Source of the DNA: Moniliella sp. 'wahieum'
Taxonomy: Eukaryota; Basidiomycota; Moniliellomycetes; Moniliellales; Moniliellaceae
Assembly: GCA_003971905.1 (NCBI GenBank)
Contig: RSEE01000055.1
Span: 310,001-374,000, forward strand
Direction: 5' to 3'
DNA length: 64,000 bases
Shown here: positions 35,334 through 47,774 of the stretch, piece after piece
Layout: every line of letters begins with the position of its first letter
Position numbering within the stretch: the first letter of the stretch is position 1
Made by a program: the position numbers and the translations under genes
The notes under the pieces: generated by a model
The model's database searches: none
What the model saw: the letters and a program-made list of their open reading frames with translations, nothing else
What the model was told of the DNA's origin: nothing

Positions 35334-36129
35334 CTATTTGCATACAGTACGGGATGTACAAGAGAAGATTGCTATGCTATTATACTGTGGAGAGATGATG
35401 GGAAAGTTCGGGGGGAGATAGCCTTTGCGTCTCTTACGACGGGAGGGGCGGCTAGGATCGACAATCAAATCAATCCACTCCGCCGGACAGTCGCTTTGGC
35501 GTATATGCAGTTTGGCAAAGTGTCGACGAGCATCGTACTTGCGCGCAAACGCTCTGTGGCATGAGGGAACCGGGCAAACGTAGGGGCGAGGTTGCTTGGG
35601 ATCGTGAATGAGGTTATGGGCGGCAAGATTGTAGAATCGGTTGAATCGTCGGCACATCGTCAGATAAGGTGCCAGAGCCGAGCGGCCCGTGGCAGGTCGT
35701 CCTGACCAAGCCTCGGGTGCGACGCGCACGATGTTCTCAGCTGAAAAGGTAAGGTCGGACTGGGTGCGCGGTGAATGCATGCGATCGAACAGAGTGGTCG
35801 TTTCGCGGGAGAACTGGAGCGCAATTCCCGTGCCGACGCTCCCCGGTGGAGAGTGCGCAGCGACAAAACGGGAGGTACGCTTGGCATGTCACATCCCATT
35901 GCAGCTAGTTCCATCTGCCCTGATGGCACAGGGCTTGGGGGGAGACAGGCACCTTCGGGACTGGTTGCGATACTTGGGGCAATCGAGGTAGAAGAAGAGA
36001 CACTCGCAAGCGATCCTGAGCTCGTATCCAAGTCCAAAATCGAGGGGGGTGGAACCGCGCAGGGGCCAGCTCGAAACGATGGCGTGGCACTAGTGGGTCG
36101 CGAGGTCACTTGGTCCCTAGAGCCTCCAT
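35334..36129 (-). CDS. C2H2 zinc-finger protein
   Basis: Predicted DNA-binding protein. The C-terminal part has a finger C-x4-C-x12-H-x4-H (YVCPVPSCHRAFARKYDARR then HFAKLH, about 35515-35575 on the minus strand), preceded by a second, MCRRFNRFYNLAAHNLIH, whose first cysteine is not visible in this frame. The paired-finger layout with RRFNRFYNLAAH and RAFARKYDARRH is common in fungal regulators. After the fingers comes a basic stretch (SRPSRRKRRKGY), a likely nuclear signal. The N-terminal half is Ser/Pro-rich and switches frame. No convincing ATG is fixed; the span reaches an ATG at 36129. The neighbourhood is gene-poor on both sides. Confidence 0.6.
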
Positions 36130-39100
36130 CCCCCAGAGCGAAGACACAGCCTGAGGTACGGCTTCGAGCTGGGGCAATAACTTTTGTGATTTAATGTTAG
36201 TCCAATTAACGTTTAACACGATGAAGATCGAAGACGATCACCAGAAAAAAAAGCTTACTCCTGGCCCATCGAGTTCAGATCCGGTCCGATCAGACGGCGA
36301 ACTGAGTAAGGGGGTGATTGGCTGCGAAGGGAGCGGACCGGGGCATGCCAGTTCGTTCATCCACCCGGAAATGAGCGCACTGTGCGGATCGGAATGTGGC
36401 GATCCCAAAAAGATCTGCGCGCTTTCCGAGTCACTCTGGGGTAGCTGGCCTCAGAAGGTGGGAAAGAGGGGGAAACGAGCTCGGGCACTTCTACGCCCCC
36501 AGGATATTGTCTTCACCCAGGCAGTGGTCCATTGTATGCATGTTGAGCCATGGCCCGTCTTGGATCCTCTTGGTAGGTTGGGCGTGGCAGGTCATGTTTG
36601 GCGAGACGCAGGAATTGGACATGTTTAGATCCAAAAAGGGAAACAAGGCCGACACATTTGACAATGGCAACATAGTCGACCCCATGTCAAAGGGTGGGTG
36701 CTGGTAGGGGCGATCGTCGGTGCGTCGTTGTCGTTTCCTAGGAAGTTAGACATGGCGGTGAATGCTTCTTCGTTTCTGAGTCGTGAGGTAATAGAAGGGA
36801 AGGAGAGAGGTGGCCTCAAAAAGTATGGCGTGGTGTTCGAGCTAAGAAAGAAGGAAGACGAGATCTCCAGAAGCTTTATATCGCTAAAGTTGAGTCCGCA
36901 CAGACGTTTCGGGTACGGTTGTCATCAGCGAGATTGCCTGCGATATTGCATGACGGGCACACCGTTGGTGTTGCTCAAAAGCACCCTGAACGCCTATCGT
37001 TTTCTCGATCTCTGCTGCTGTCTAACGTCTAGTATACCTGGGAACTGGCGGGGGGCGAGAGGTTTGTCTATACTTGGGAGGTATTTTGGACAAGCTACGG
37101 GGCAGAAGCGGCGGCAGTATGTGCCCGGCAGCATGCATCAGTCGACACCTTAGCACGAGAAATGACGATGATCGAAGGCTTGTATGTGGCATGATAGTCT
37201 GTGCGCAGAGAGATGATGATCATACAATGCGTGATGATGTGTAAGCGTATGAACGCTGAGCTGAACGTTTGAACCACACTTGACATAAAGCTTCAAGCTT
37301 CACGCGCAACGCACAACGAGGAAGCTTCATCTACGTATCGTATAGGAGACGTTGGCTGACGCGCTGAGAGGCTGAGATCTTGTCTAGGATGTGAGATCCA
37401 ATGTATGTTAGAGGGTTGGAAGAGGCAGGGTTGGTAGGACTTGTGTACTTAGTCCTTGGACCGGGTACCGTTACCGGATCGCGGCTACCGCATCCGAGAC
37501 AAGTCGCACAGGCTTTGCTTCGGGTGACTCCATGGCCAGTGTTGTGGAAGCTACGGAATGGGCAGCAGCAGCTGAATTCCGAGATGGGTGCTGGAACTGA
37601 TCGATCATTGATTGGGGACACCCCTAGATGGATCCCAGCCGAACAACAGAGAGGGGTTAAGCTTTAAGCACGTTATTAAGCTTTAAGCTAAGCGTTAAAC
37701 TACGGCGAACGTTAATTCGTGAGATCATCGATCCGTGACAAGAGTGATTAGTGACTATGTTCGAGTGACGTGTAGTGATGTGGTTGTGGGACTTAGGGCA
37801 TTGAATATGGAACGAGATTGGCACTGGTCTTGCACTCCAGAACCACACGCACAATATCCCAATCTTACCCCGCTGCACTTAAACAGAGCCTGCTCTCCGT
37901 CGCATATACACACAGCAATGATTAATGAGAAGACCACACACACAGCGCCGACAATAAACGATTGACACTTTCTGAGCGATCTGCGCCTCAACCGGCTTGA
38001 ATACAAAGACCTCAAGCTCCTCAAGTCAGGTATATGCTGCATGCATGGAGATGATCCTCACAGTCAACTATTCCGTCAGCAAATGGGAAAACGATAAATG
38101 TGACTACACGTCCACTGATGCACTGATGTACTGATGGCACTGCATGTATTATTGATCACTCAAAATTGGTGTGCCAAACATTTGGGGGGTAGACCCATAT
38201 ACATGCGGAAGCACATGTTTTGTGTGGTCAGGCGACCGGGGACCCAAGGGGTGGGGTGGGGCAGGGGGACGATAGGGTTGGCTTGCTACCTGGCTTGCTA
38301 CCGCCCAGTGGCGAAAAATCCTGATACTTTCTTCTACTGAGATGCAGCCTCGATAAATATGCTATTACTAGCTTACTCTTGAGTTCGAATAGCACTCATC
38401 GAATCGCTAGTATTAGAGCTAGTAACTAGAAATTAGTCCCAGCCACTAGCCCTAGATGTCACGAGAGGACTCATTTTCTACTATTCTGCAATGGATACCC
38501 GCTCTGGGGACGTCTTCGCGAGTAGGAGTCGAGGAGGGGGAAGTGCTAGCCCGATCTATAGAGATGTGGATGCAGATTACATGTTACAGAAGGTATTACT
38601 CGGACGGCAGCGGTGGTGGTGAAACAAACCAGAGATCTGCCACACATCCGATCACACGCTATAAGGGTCTGGGATTTGAAAAGAGCTAGCGCCTAGCATA
38701 CAGCATCTGAGATCTGCGATCTGCTATGCACGATGTGAGACGTGAGCGTGAGAGATCTGAGACATGCATGGGATCAATATGTCACATGCATGCATGCATC
38801 ATGCTCAGCATGTCAATATTCAATCGTTAATCATTAATCATCGATTATAGACTGATCAACAATCAGTCACGTGATGTGTCGTCTGTGCAATGCTGGCATC
38901 CGATTATCTAACCCGGAGGCGTCCGAGCCTGTCTCGGAGAATTGGTGGAGACCCGTTTACGTGTTACGCAATAGACCTATTAGCCCTTCCCGATCAAACT
39001 GCCGGCTCGGGGAGTCCGCGTTGTGCTGTGCCCTGCTGGGGAGGGGCAGGCTGTGGCTGCTGTGGTCTGCTGGGGCTAGAAGGGCTTCTTCGTTGTATTC

Positions 39101-41185
39101 CAGCTGTCCTGCCGGCAACTGCGGGGTATACAGACGGACTGAGTCCATATCCCTATTACATCATGACGTGCGGCGTCAGGCTTTGCAAGCGCAGGTGGGG
39201 GATTGGCGTTTTTTCATGTGCACTACCACCACCAATGCCGATTGTACAACGACGAATGCATGCAGCAGGGGGGGCCCGGTTGATTACCGACATGAGACGC
39301 ATGAGGCGCACGAGGTCAATGAAAAATGAGACAAGCGGGGGCTTTGGTATCGCTGAGATGATGCGCATATGCACGTAAACATGCAGTGAACAAAAAACCG
39401 TACGAGATGTGGGCCCACGTTTCATTTGGTGAACAGTCAGACTTATCGTAGGAAGCCATCGGGGCGTCTTGGAATAGGAGGAGTACAGCGAGATAGGAAG
39501 AAGAGAAGGAGGTGTACAGCTCATCATAGATGCGAATCTGGTATACTGTGTAGTGTTTGGCCACAGAGCAGCATAACCAACACGCGCAATACTAATACTG
39601 CCCGAGCAAGCAATAACATTATGCTTAATGACGTATGCCACAGATCGAAAACATCCTTCTGCACATGAAAGAAGAAGTAGTATGACAACACGACGAGACA
39701 CGACCACGAGATCAGACAAACGGCATATAGCTGATCATATATGACGTTAATTAGTTAATGACGAAATATGAGATCTCTCTCCGCATATCGGTTCACATCG
39801 TCAAGCTCGATGTGTAAGCTGTGGTGAGAACCAAACAGGAAGGGGTAAGTCCCATCCTATGGGAGAGTGCAATTCGTCGAGAACAGTGCAAACAGATTGC
39901 GGAGCCGCATATACGTGCGCATGAAACCCACTCCCACATATCTCCTGTTGATACCAAAACCAAAGAGAAAATGGCTATCGATTAGAAGATGCCGTGAAAG
40001 CGAAAACGCCAACACTCAGTCACGCCGTTGACTTGGCCGATTCGGATCAGCGACCAGATATAATTTGGTCCAGAACGCGGATTTGATACAGGGCCTTTAT
40101 CTCCTCCTTTACGGCTGATACTTTACCAAACGTGATCAGCCTAATACCCATTTAACCCACATGCATGTGAAAGGAGAAGAATTCCTTTTACGGTTGTTTG
40201 GCTTATCCACACAGCTGGAATCCGTGTTCCATGCAGAGATTTCCACCTCTTCTCCCTAAGCGCCAACCCACGCGATCTGATCAAGCACGTTGCATATCAA
40301 TTCGTGATATATTCATGAGATGTTCACCACAGCTGCTTCTTGAGACCTTTGCAGCATAATAGCGTCGATAGAATCATGTGAGCTTTTACCACGGACACAA
40401 GTACTAGGTTTCCTCTATCTGTGAATACCTAGTCGATATTGTTGAATCCCACCGCTTTGGGTGGCGGACTCTCATGCATGCAATTGGCAAGCACTCGATG
40501 AAAATGAAGATGCAAAAACAGACTGGCATCCTAACAAATATAGGCCTTGTTCAGGACGGGAGGGGGGGGGGTAATTCTCCATAAACAGAAGTGTCATGAG
40601 CTGCACACAGGCACTTATTCCGGAGGGAGGGTATATATGAGGCTCATATTGCTTCTCCACAGGAGAGTGGGGGGTATCATAGTCTGCAGCAGAGTGAGTT
40701 GGGCGAGCATGGAGTGGACAAAACAAAGGTTAATGAAGTTGCGAGTCAAAACTCCCCTTTGGGATGATCGACGATGATGCCGCATTATGGAGCCCAGTGG
40801 GCAAATCCTCTTGATACAGCCTCGTCCTGTGAGAGTACGAAGAGGAAGGTCTGAGGTTACTGTGGCTGGTGACAGAAACGCACACAGCAATTGCGGCATG
40901 CCGAGACTTGCAATAGCTAGCTCCTGGACGGTTTGGCGCAGTTTTACCTCCCGCGCTACGTGCAACATGGCGAAAGAACCGCTACTTTTCTCTATGAAGG
41001 TACACAAATCTTTGGGGTGAGTGACCGCCAGGGGTCGGTCGATAATTCTGTGCAACATGCGCAGAGCGTTTTGTGCGAGCCGAATGCTACGGTCAAAAGC
41101 ACGTGTCCATATGGCACGACTGATCAACCATAAGAGGGCAGCAGGGGCGGCAGGGGCGGCAGGGGCGGACCACTCGGGTCCCTGT
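36130..41185. other. 5-kb gene desert
   Basis: Mostly AT-richer DNA with short, mutually overlapping ORFs and no family resemblance. It carries AAGCTTCAAGCTTCA at 37288-37303, AAGCTTTAAGC words at 37657-37690, GCATGCATGCATGCATCATG at 38789 onwards, and frequent GATC/ATCGAT words. No tRNA, rRNA or transposase motif seen. Confidence 0.4.
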
Positions 41186-41745
41186 TTAAGCCGAAGCACG
41201 AGCGACGGCAGGGTTCACCTTCTTGCCGTCCTTGTTGAAACGAACACGGACGGGGGGCGCACGGTTACGGCGGTCAACACGCGAGCGGACACGCACGGTC
41301 TTCGAGTGGATCGCGCACGAGACGCAGTAGTGGACCTTGTTGTACAACTTGGGCAAGGTGTACTCGGCGTAAACCGAGGCCCTCGCTCATGTCGCGCACA
41401 GCGGCAGCCTCCACGACGTTACGGACAGTGAACCGCTTGATCGCCTTGTCCTTGGGAACAGCGCGGGAGCAGTTCGAGCAACGGACAAAGTTAACGTGGC
41501 CACGGCCGTGCTTGTTGCGGCCACCGTTCCTGCGCTTGGTCGTCACTGGAAAGAAGGGAAGGGGAACAGTCAGTTCAACCTGTCCGCCTAGAGAAGTGCG
41601 CTGCAGGGAAGGAGATGGCTGAGAGCGGACGAGGACGAGCCGCGGGCAGAGCCTTCCAACCGTAAGGCAGCAGGAGTAAAAGCGGTAACGACGTCGCGCG
41701 AACAGCACGAAACCACACTGGGTGCCGAGGAAAAATGGACTCACT
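41186..41745 (-). CDS. RPS26: 40S ribosomal protein S26 (eS26)
   Basis: Component of the small subunit at the mRNA exit channel. Exon 2 (41186-41545) reads [53 protein letters not shown], then in the next frame [20 protein letters not shown] and [13 protein letters not shown], ending [13 protein letters not shown]. The zinc-binding C-x2-C pairs (CSNC, CVSC) are present. An extra base in the C-run at 41380-41382 causes the shift; discounting it, the protein is exactly 119 aa, the same as yeast Rps26. A 199-nt intron (GTGAGT..TTTCCAG, 41546-41744) interrupts the start codon itself, leaving A at 41745 and TG in exon 2. Confidence 0.95.
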
Positions 41746-41858
41746 GCTGGGCAACAGGATCTACTGGCTGGTGAGGAGCAAGCATGGCGAGCAGAGCACG
41801 TCGGCGTGCAACGACGAGACCAGCGAACAGCCTCGCGGGGGCAGAACAGTGCATTACA

Positions 41859-41866
41859 TTAGGGTT
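41859..41866. promoter_or_regulatory. telobox-like TTAGGGTT upstream of RPS26
   Basis: AACCCTAA on the gene strand, about 115 bp upstream of the start-codon A. Telobox-type sites of this kind are known in fungal ribosomal-protein promoters (Tbf1/Rap1-like binding). A single copy, hence inference. Confidence 0.45.
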
Positions 41867-44030
41867 CGCGACAGGTTCGGGCGCATAAATACTGCGACCC
41901 AATTGAGGCTGTCGCGTGTCACATGATGATGCGTGATGGCGTATGAAATCTGTTAGGCGATGATCGATGATCGATGATCGATCTCCAGCAGTGACATCAC
42001 CGATGGCCGGCGAGCCAGCCAGCCTGATTCAGAATTTGAGGTTCTTGGTGAGAGGCTGAGCCCACAAGTCAGAGTGACTCAGCAGGGGTTGTGGAGAGAG
42101 CCCAGCACCTGTGGCCCGAAGATGAAGAGATGCGGAGGTACTCAGGGCGGGCCATTGTAGCGTGTTTTTAACTAACGATGCGAGTTGGAAGATCCATATA
42201 GCGTCATCGCGTCATCATGGACAGGAGGTATAGAACGGACCTTTTGGGGTGTCCGTGGTGTCCTATTCATACTGTTGAGGAGAGAGATGCGTACTCTTAT
42301 ATATACGAAGAGACATTTGTGTAACGGTGTAGTGGCCTCCCGGGGAAGACACCCTTACCAGGGCGGGGCCCGAGAATCCGAGTCACGACAGCGAGCGATA
42401 GCGAAAGATAGAGAACTTGAGTATAAGGAGAAGAGAAGCTAAGAAGCGAGAGCGATGATAAAAAGGGAGTGGAGGTGGCTGTGCAAGGCGACTCAATCGT
42501 CGTCCCGTGACAGCTTGTTCACACTTATTAATGCTCTTGCGATAGAATTATAGGGTTCAAATGTGGAGAGTTGGAGGACTCATTCTGAACTGACGTTCTA
42601 TAGGCATTTGTGGTGGCACGCGTCTCACTAGCAGAAGGGACATGGCCAGATCTGGTTGCCCGCACGGCTGTGTTCTCCCAAATTGCGTCCTTCTGTTGGG
42701 ATCCACGGTTCCGTACATAGACCAAGGCGCCTTATCACTATTAGCCCCTTATTTGACCTCCGAAGCCTCCAAGTGTATACTCCGGTTTGTTCGAACCTCT
42801 GTCTTCGGTAGGAGGGGCGTAAAAGTGCATAAGGCTTTGACCTTAACCACCACCACTGAGATTGCCTATTGCTCTACATTTCCAGAGGTTCTCCACTCAA
42901 ATCATTGGGTTCCTCCGGTCTTACACCTTCGGCAACCCTCACACTCTAAACATTGCTATACGACATATATACGGCCTTCAAGCTTTAAGCTTGCCGCGAT
43001 TGCGTGTGGAGATGCAATACCGGAGGAATGGCCGATTATATGGGGTAGTATGGTTGGGGAATGGGATCAAAGAGCGGGCACATAGACCCTGGACGTGTGT
43101 GTGCAAAAAATGAAAACCGCCGGGGCTGAAACTCGCGGATGTGGATGATCGATGGAATGTGTGAACGAGCGATGCCGTGAGGAGCCCCAGGCCCGTAAGA
43201 CGTGAGGCACGGGACGGGGAGGGGGGTTCAGCGCGCTCACTGGTCAACGTGGTCAACGTTCAACGTCCGACGGTGTTGCTCTCGGTCACACATGCCGTGC
43301 AATGATCCGTCGTTGACGTCGTTGTGGTCAAGAACACTGATCTAGTAACGTGGGCGCGCGATGGAATTAATAGTTTTCCGCGCTTTGATACAACACACTC
43401 TAGAAGACTCTTCAAGCTTCACGCTTCATCCTCAGGCCTCACAGCCATCGCATCAAGGACCGACTCCTCAAATATGAGGGAGTCGCTTTCCCAGCCCACC
43501 ATGCAGCTCCCTTGATTGCTCCGCAACCGTGAACGTTGAACGTTGAACGTTGAACCCCAATAGGTGTGCGTTGTGTACAATAAATGGTGTGTGGGCTAAC
43601 AGTTGTGAGTTTATATTTGACTGGGGGGAGGGGGGCGCGGGGACTGTCATACGGTTTGTTAGTTTGCTTCTCCGATTTCTGCGATCTCATATCTCGGTCG
43701 GGGACTTACAAAATTGTTGTATTTGTCGTCTTACTCAGACTGCTCGGACACTCTGCTGCTCGCATCCATATTACGAGGGCTGACATGTGGCTGATGGACT
43801 GACACTACGCCACATCTCACAGGGTTTCAGTTTGTTGTTTTGTGCGCGCCCACATCTTCTTCGACGTATATCTCACAGTCTTTCTCCCACCTCTATTCTA
43901 GTCAGCATCCTTTTGGCGCACTCTCACTTCGTTTCAGCTTCTACCCACCCACTAACTTCCACCCCGATCAATCATAGGGAATCTCGATACGACATATCTG
44001 GCCACTTCGAAGAGGATATTGGTGTGAGGG
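41867..44030. other. gene-free with GATGATC array at 41959-41983
   Basis: Three and a half units of GATGATC occur at 41959-41983. GAACGTTGAACGTTGAACGT occurs near 43533. ORFs are short and overlapping; no gene is supported in these 2.1 kb. Confidence 0.45.
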
Positions 44031-44031
44031 T

Positions 44032-44038
44032 TATATAT
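44032..44038 (+). promoter_or_regulatory. TATA box of the 44.1-kb gene
   Basis: TATATAT lies about 80 bp before the ATG at 44115 and is followed by a pyrimidine-rich leader ending CCTCACAGCAACATGG. Confidence 0.4.
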
Positions 44039-44114
44039 ACTATCCAGAAAGAGCGCGTTCTCCATACCCTTCTTCCTTTTCCCTTCGCTGTTTCGTCAGT
44101 ATCCTCACAGCAAC

Positions 44115-46359
44115 ATGGCCCAGTCGTTGGAGCGCAGCCAGGGTACCACCAGCGACAGCACCCATGGCTGCTTACACCGCATCGAAGACACCGCTGTCCT
44201 CACAACTGCCCCCACCTCCGTAGGTACGTACATCGAATCGAACAACCCCCCCCCCTCTATACTATTACGACGATATGGCCCGAGAAGCCCAACTACATTT
44301 GGGACGCCACCTTCGCCCAATGCAGCCTGGAAGAGACTGCTGAAAATGATGCCTTCCCTCACCTTGACCGACCACTGTGCACCATTTTGTCCAAACATCT
44401 AACCCCCCCACCGTGCCACCATTTCCCCTACACCCACATGTGCTCGCCTGCTCTGCGAACTGGCGCATTATTGACATCTTATCTTATTTTCTTGTATCTT
44501 CTGATTTGCCTCGCTAAAGGCATGGGTATTAACCACCCCACCTCGGCACTTGCTCCTGCCGTCCTTGGTCCCACTATCCACTTTAGTGACTCTTCGCCTG
44601 TTTTTTGCTTGAAAAACGTGAACAAGACGGCACTTGAACCAACAACAGACCAACAGGGCGAAGCATTGGTCGACAAAGACCCCTTTCCTCGCTACGTGGA
44701 GCTCGCCAAGGACATGCTTCCAGAGCCCCCACGGGAGGACAAAAGTTTTCTGGCCATGAATTCTCCCCGCTTGGCCTCTTCTCGCTCCGAGTTTCTCGAC
44801 CCAGCAGCCTCTCCCTCCAGACTCGGAATCAAAACGAAACAAGGCGTTGGCAAGAAGTCATCATGCCTTCCGAGTCGAGCAGAACCCCATGCCAAGGCTA
44901 CAAACCACTTATGTGGACGATAACCTTGTGCGGTCTAGTAGTACCGAAGAAGGAATTTGGAAGGAGGTGCAAGAGAGCCTGGATTGGCTGCAAGATAGTT
45001 GTCCTCTAGCGATACCAATGGGGGTTCCGCCTTGTCCGCACCCGAGCAAGTTCGGCAATTTTTCATCAGCTGTCTTGCCTTATCCTTGTTGCCATGTGCC
45101 TCCTCTTCCTCAACCTGATTCTCTCCCTGATACTCAGCCTCAATTTCGCTCCTCCTTTGGTGCATATACCGGACGGAAACAGTTGAAACGAGCAAACCGG
45201 CCTCCGTTCATTTGCACGTCACGCAAGCCCATCAATTCCTTGTCAACTGCCTCGTCCGAGACGGGCGGGTTGTACGGACCGGCTGATAATGAGGTTCCCA
45301 TCTACCCTTCCTCAGCGGGACAAGCCAGCACCCTCAGTCCCGCTTCCCCTTTCGTCGCGCCCTCTTCCATGGACTCTGAGGACTTCATTTTGCCCAGTCC
45401 CCGCATCAAGCCTAGGCGCAGCGTACGCTTTGCTTCGCCCGAGGTCCCCGCCGATCGGCATTCTGCCCAGCCAGCTGCAGGGCAGGCCAAGCCATTGCTG
45501 CACTCACAATTGCTTTCGCGATGGTTGAACGAGGCGACGACTATCTCGGACCCCGACAAGTCAGGTGTACCCTCTTTGCACGCGCTGCATCCGAACGCGT
45601 CTAGTGGCACATTGAACAACTCGGAGAGGGATTCTCCCCCCGGTAGGAACATCCCCACGCCAACGCCTGCATTTCGAAGAATCAACAACGCCGGAACGGA
45701 TGCCAGAGCCGACAGTACGCTGGCAAATGGACATCTACCACTCGGATGGGTCTGAGCTTCGGGCGTGGGACGGGCAAGAGTGGGAACGTCCAATTGCCTC
45801 CCATCGTGATCGATCCTTGTTCCACTGCCCTACCCTCATCCTGGGCCCCACTACCCAGTGTGGGAAACAATACACCGCCTATTACCAGTGCTCACCTCGT
45901 CTCCCCGATCCACACACGATCTTCGTACCGGCCCATTGCCCTAGCAAGCTTGGCACCGCTCAACCGGATGGGGCAATCCGTCGAACGAGCGCCAAAGCGG
46001 ATCTGGGCCAGGTCAAGGCCAAAGATGTGACCTTGGCGACTTCCCCCCGCTACGAAGCCGGGTGCAAACGGCTGCTGCACCGAGGATCGGACTCGGCTTT
46101 GCTTCGGCCAGAAAGCAAGACATGCACTGCTCCCCTTCCCAACTACGAGGGGCAGAGCGGCGCTGCGCCGTCCAGCTCTCAAGTTAACTTGGCCCTTGAT
46201 GCCAGTGAGCAGGAAGGCAGCCATGTTCAGGCTCTGGCTGATGCTGAGCGGAAGGAGAAAGTGGTGCCTGCGTTTCCGATGGGGGCACCAAGGGGTCATA
46301 GGGGATTGGATCGGGCCAAGCACTTTTTGGCAAGAGGGTTCATTCTGCCGAAACGGTAA
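44115..46359 (+). CDS. unrecognised disordered protein (probable gene, structure unresolved)
   Basis: No family recognised. ATG at 44115 (MAQSLERSQGTTSDSTHG) is preceded by a TATA box and followed at 44224 by a good donor (GGTACGTAC), so a first intron is likely though its acceptor is not settled. From about 44.3 to 46.36 kb three long plus-strand frames hand over to one another at short overlaps (44847-44923, 45700-45755), the pattern seen in known genes of this window. The sequence is Ser/Pro-rich and hydrophilic (e.g. LAMNSPRLASSRSEFLDPAA, RRSVRFASPEVPADRH) and ends GLDRAKHFLARGFILPKR. It may be a regulatory or cytoskeletal protein; nothing supports a function. Confidence 0.45.
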
Positions 46360-47292
46360 AATATGTTGCTGGAAAAAAGGGAGTGCTCGGCCGTTACAGT
46401 TAGCCGGGGGATTGGAACACCATCATGATCATACACATATCAATAACTAATGAGGTTCCCCTGGAGAAGAGATCACTTTATTGTTGTTCAGACCATGAGA
46501 CGCCCGAAGCTCATCATCTATCCTATTCGACTGGGTCTTACGCCACCTTTTTATCGAAACGATCCAGGGCACAGTAGCAACCAAAGTAGAACAACGAGTG
46601 AGCGCGCCTTGCGCCCTCGCCGCACCATCGCTCCTGTTACAACCACGCAAGCCTTTGTGAGCCCTTGCGGCAACGCCCCGGACAGTGATTCTGCTGTCCA
46701 TATTCACTGCTCCCCACCTATACCCCATCCTCGACGTTCGGGACAACCTACCACAGATGGGAAAATTCAGCCGCCGCCACGCGGGTCACTCTTCTTGGTG
46801 GGAACGAGAAAAGTGGTTCAATATCCTCTCTTCACTCTTCTACTACTCCATCATTCATTGGCAGCCATCGGGCTTGGGTATGACCCATCCGTCTCACCTT
46901 CAAAATGCTTCACACCATCAATTAACGTGGACCAACATGACTAACTATACCTGTGATGTAGCGATGTTGACCCGGAGACAGGGGTCAGGTTCGCACTTCC
47001 GTTCAGACATGAGAACGAAGATCCCTTATTTCATGCGGGATCCGGGCACAACATGTCCAGAGGTAACGTATGTCGACCAAAGCCCGCATATAGCCTACTG
47101 CCCAAACAACGCTATTTTCCCCCACTTATAACTGTTTGTTTACCACTGCTGTCACAGGGCGACGATCAGTCGGTTTGTACAGCCACCTCCACTTCCTTAT
47201 TGTCGCACTCGCTTCTCGCGGCGTCTCTCCCTACTATCACCACTCAAGTTCTCTAGTATTTTTCGCTCTTATCGTGACTCTCCGTCGGATTT
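46360..47292. other. unassigned region
   Basis: About 930 bp with medium ORFs (up to 164 codons at 46450-46944) lacking any family motif. A short gene cannot be excluded. Confidence 0.3.
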
Positions 47293-47555
47293 GATGAGAC
47301 CTGGAGTCCTGATGGTCCTCGAGGGTGATGCAATCGCACTGGTGGTGGTGGTTTAACTGCCAACCAGCAAAACGTCTACAGAGGAACATCAAGCAGCGAG
47401 TCGCAACCAGAGGCTAAGCTGCGGAACAAGGAAAGACAGGAGAGAGAAAACAACGGAACTCTCAGCGCTTGAGGACTGAGAGGAACTGAAGGGGGACATT
47501 GTGGTCAAAGCATGGACCACCCGATAATGGCTTAACAGGATTCTCGGCGTATCTA
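47293..47555 (-). repeat. dispersed non-coding family, copy B
   Basis: Second full-length copy of the family at 11723-11990, in the same orientation. Shared blocks on the plus strand include GATGAGACCTGGAGTC, ATGGTCCTCGAGGGTGATGC, CTACAGAGGAACATCAA and CTGCGGAACA. Copies A and B align over about 260 bp including the far end (TGGTCAAAGC against TGGCCAAAAC). Confidence 0.75.
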
Positions 47556-47774
47556 CAAAACCCACAACAATCTTCTCTTCGCCGTTCGCGCTCGTCTAAA
47601 AATCCAAAACACTACACATGGTTCGACTCGGTTCTCTCCTTTTCTCATCTCGGGCCCGCTCTGCCCTTGTCCCTCTCCTCGCGCCTCTCGTGCTTGGTCC
47701 CCACTTCTTTTCCCCTTGACTCGTTTCCCCTTTTTGCTGTAGAGCTGTTGTGGTCTTTACTTCGTTCCCCTCTC

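Noticed and set aside
41370-41390. Programmed ribosomal frameshifting in RPS26 and other genes
   Set aside because: No shared slippery sequence, both plus and minus shifts occur, and many genes have several. Sequence error is the simpler cause.
41859-41866. Telomeric repeat
   Set aside because: A single TTAGGGTT, not an array; better explained as a promoter telobox.
44885-44960. Reverse-transcriptase YVDD box (TTYVDDNL)
   Set aside because: No other polymerase motif surrounds it; the context is a Ser/Pro-rich protein. A chance match.
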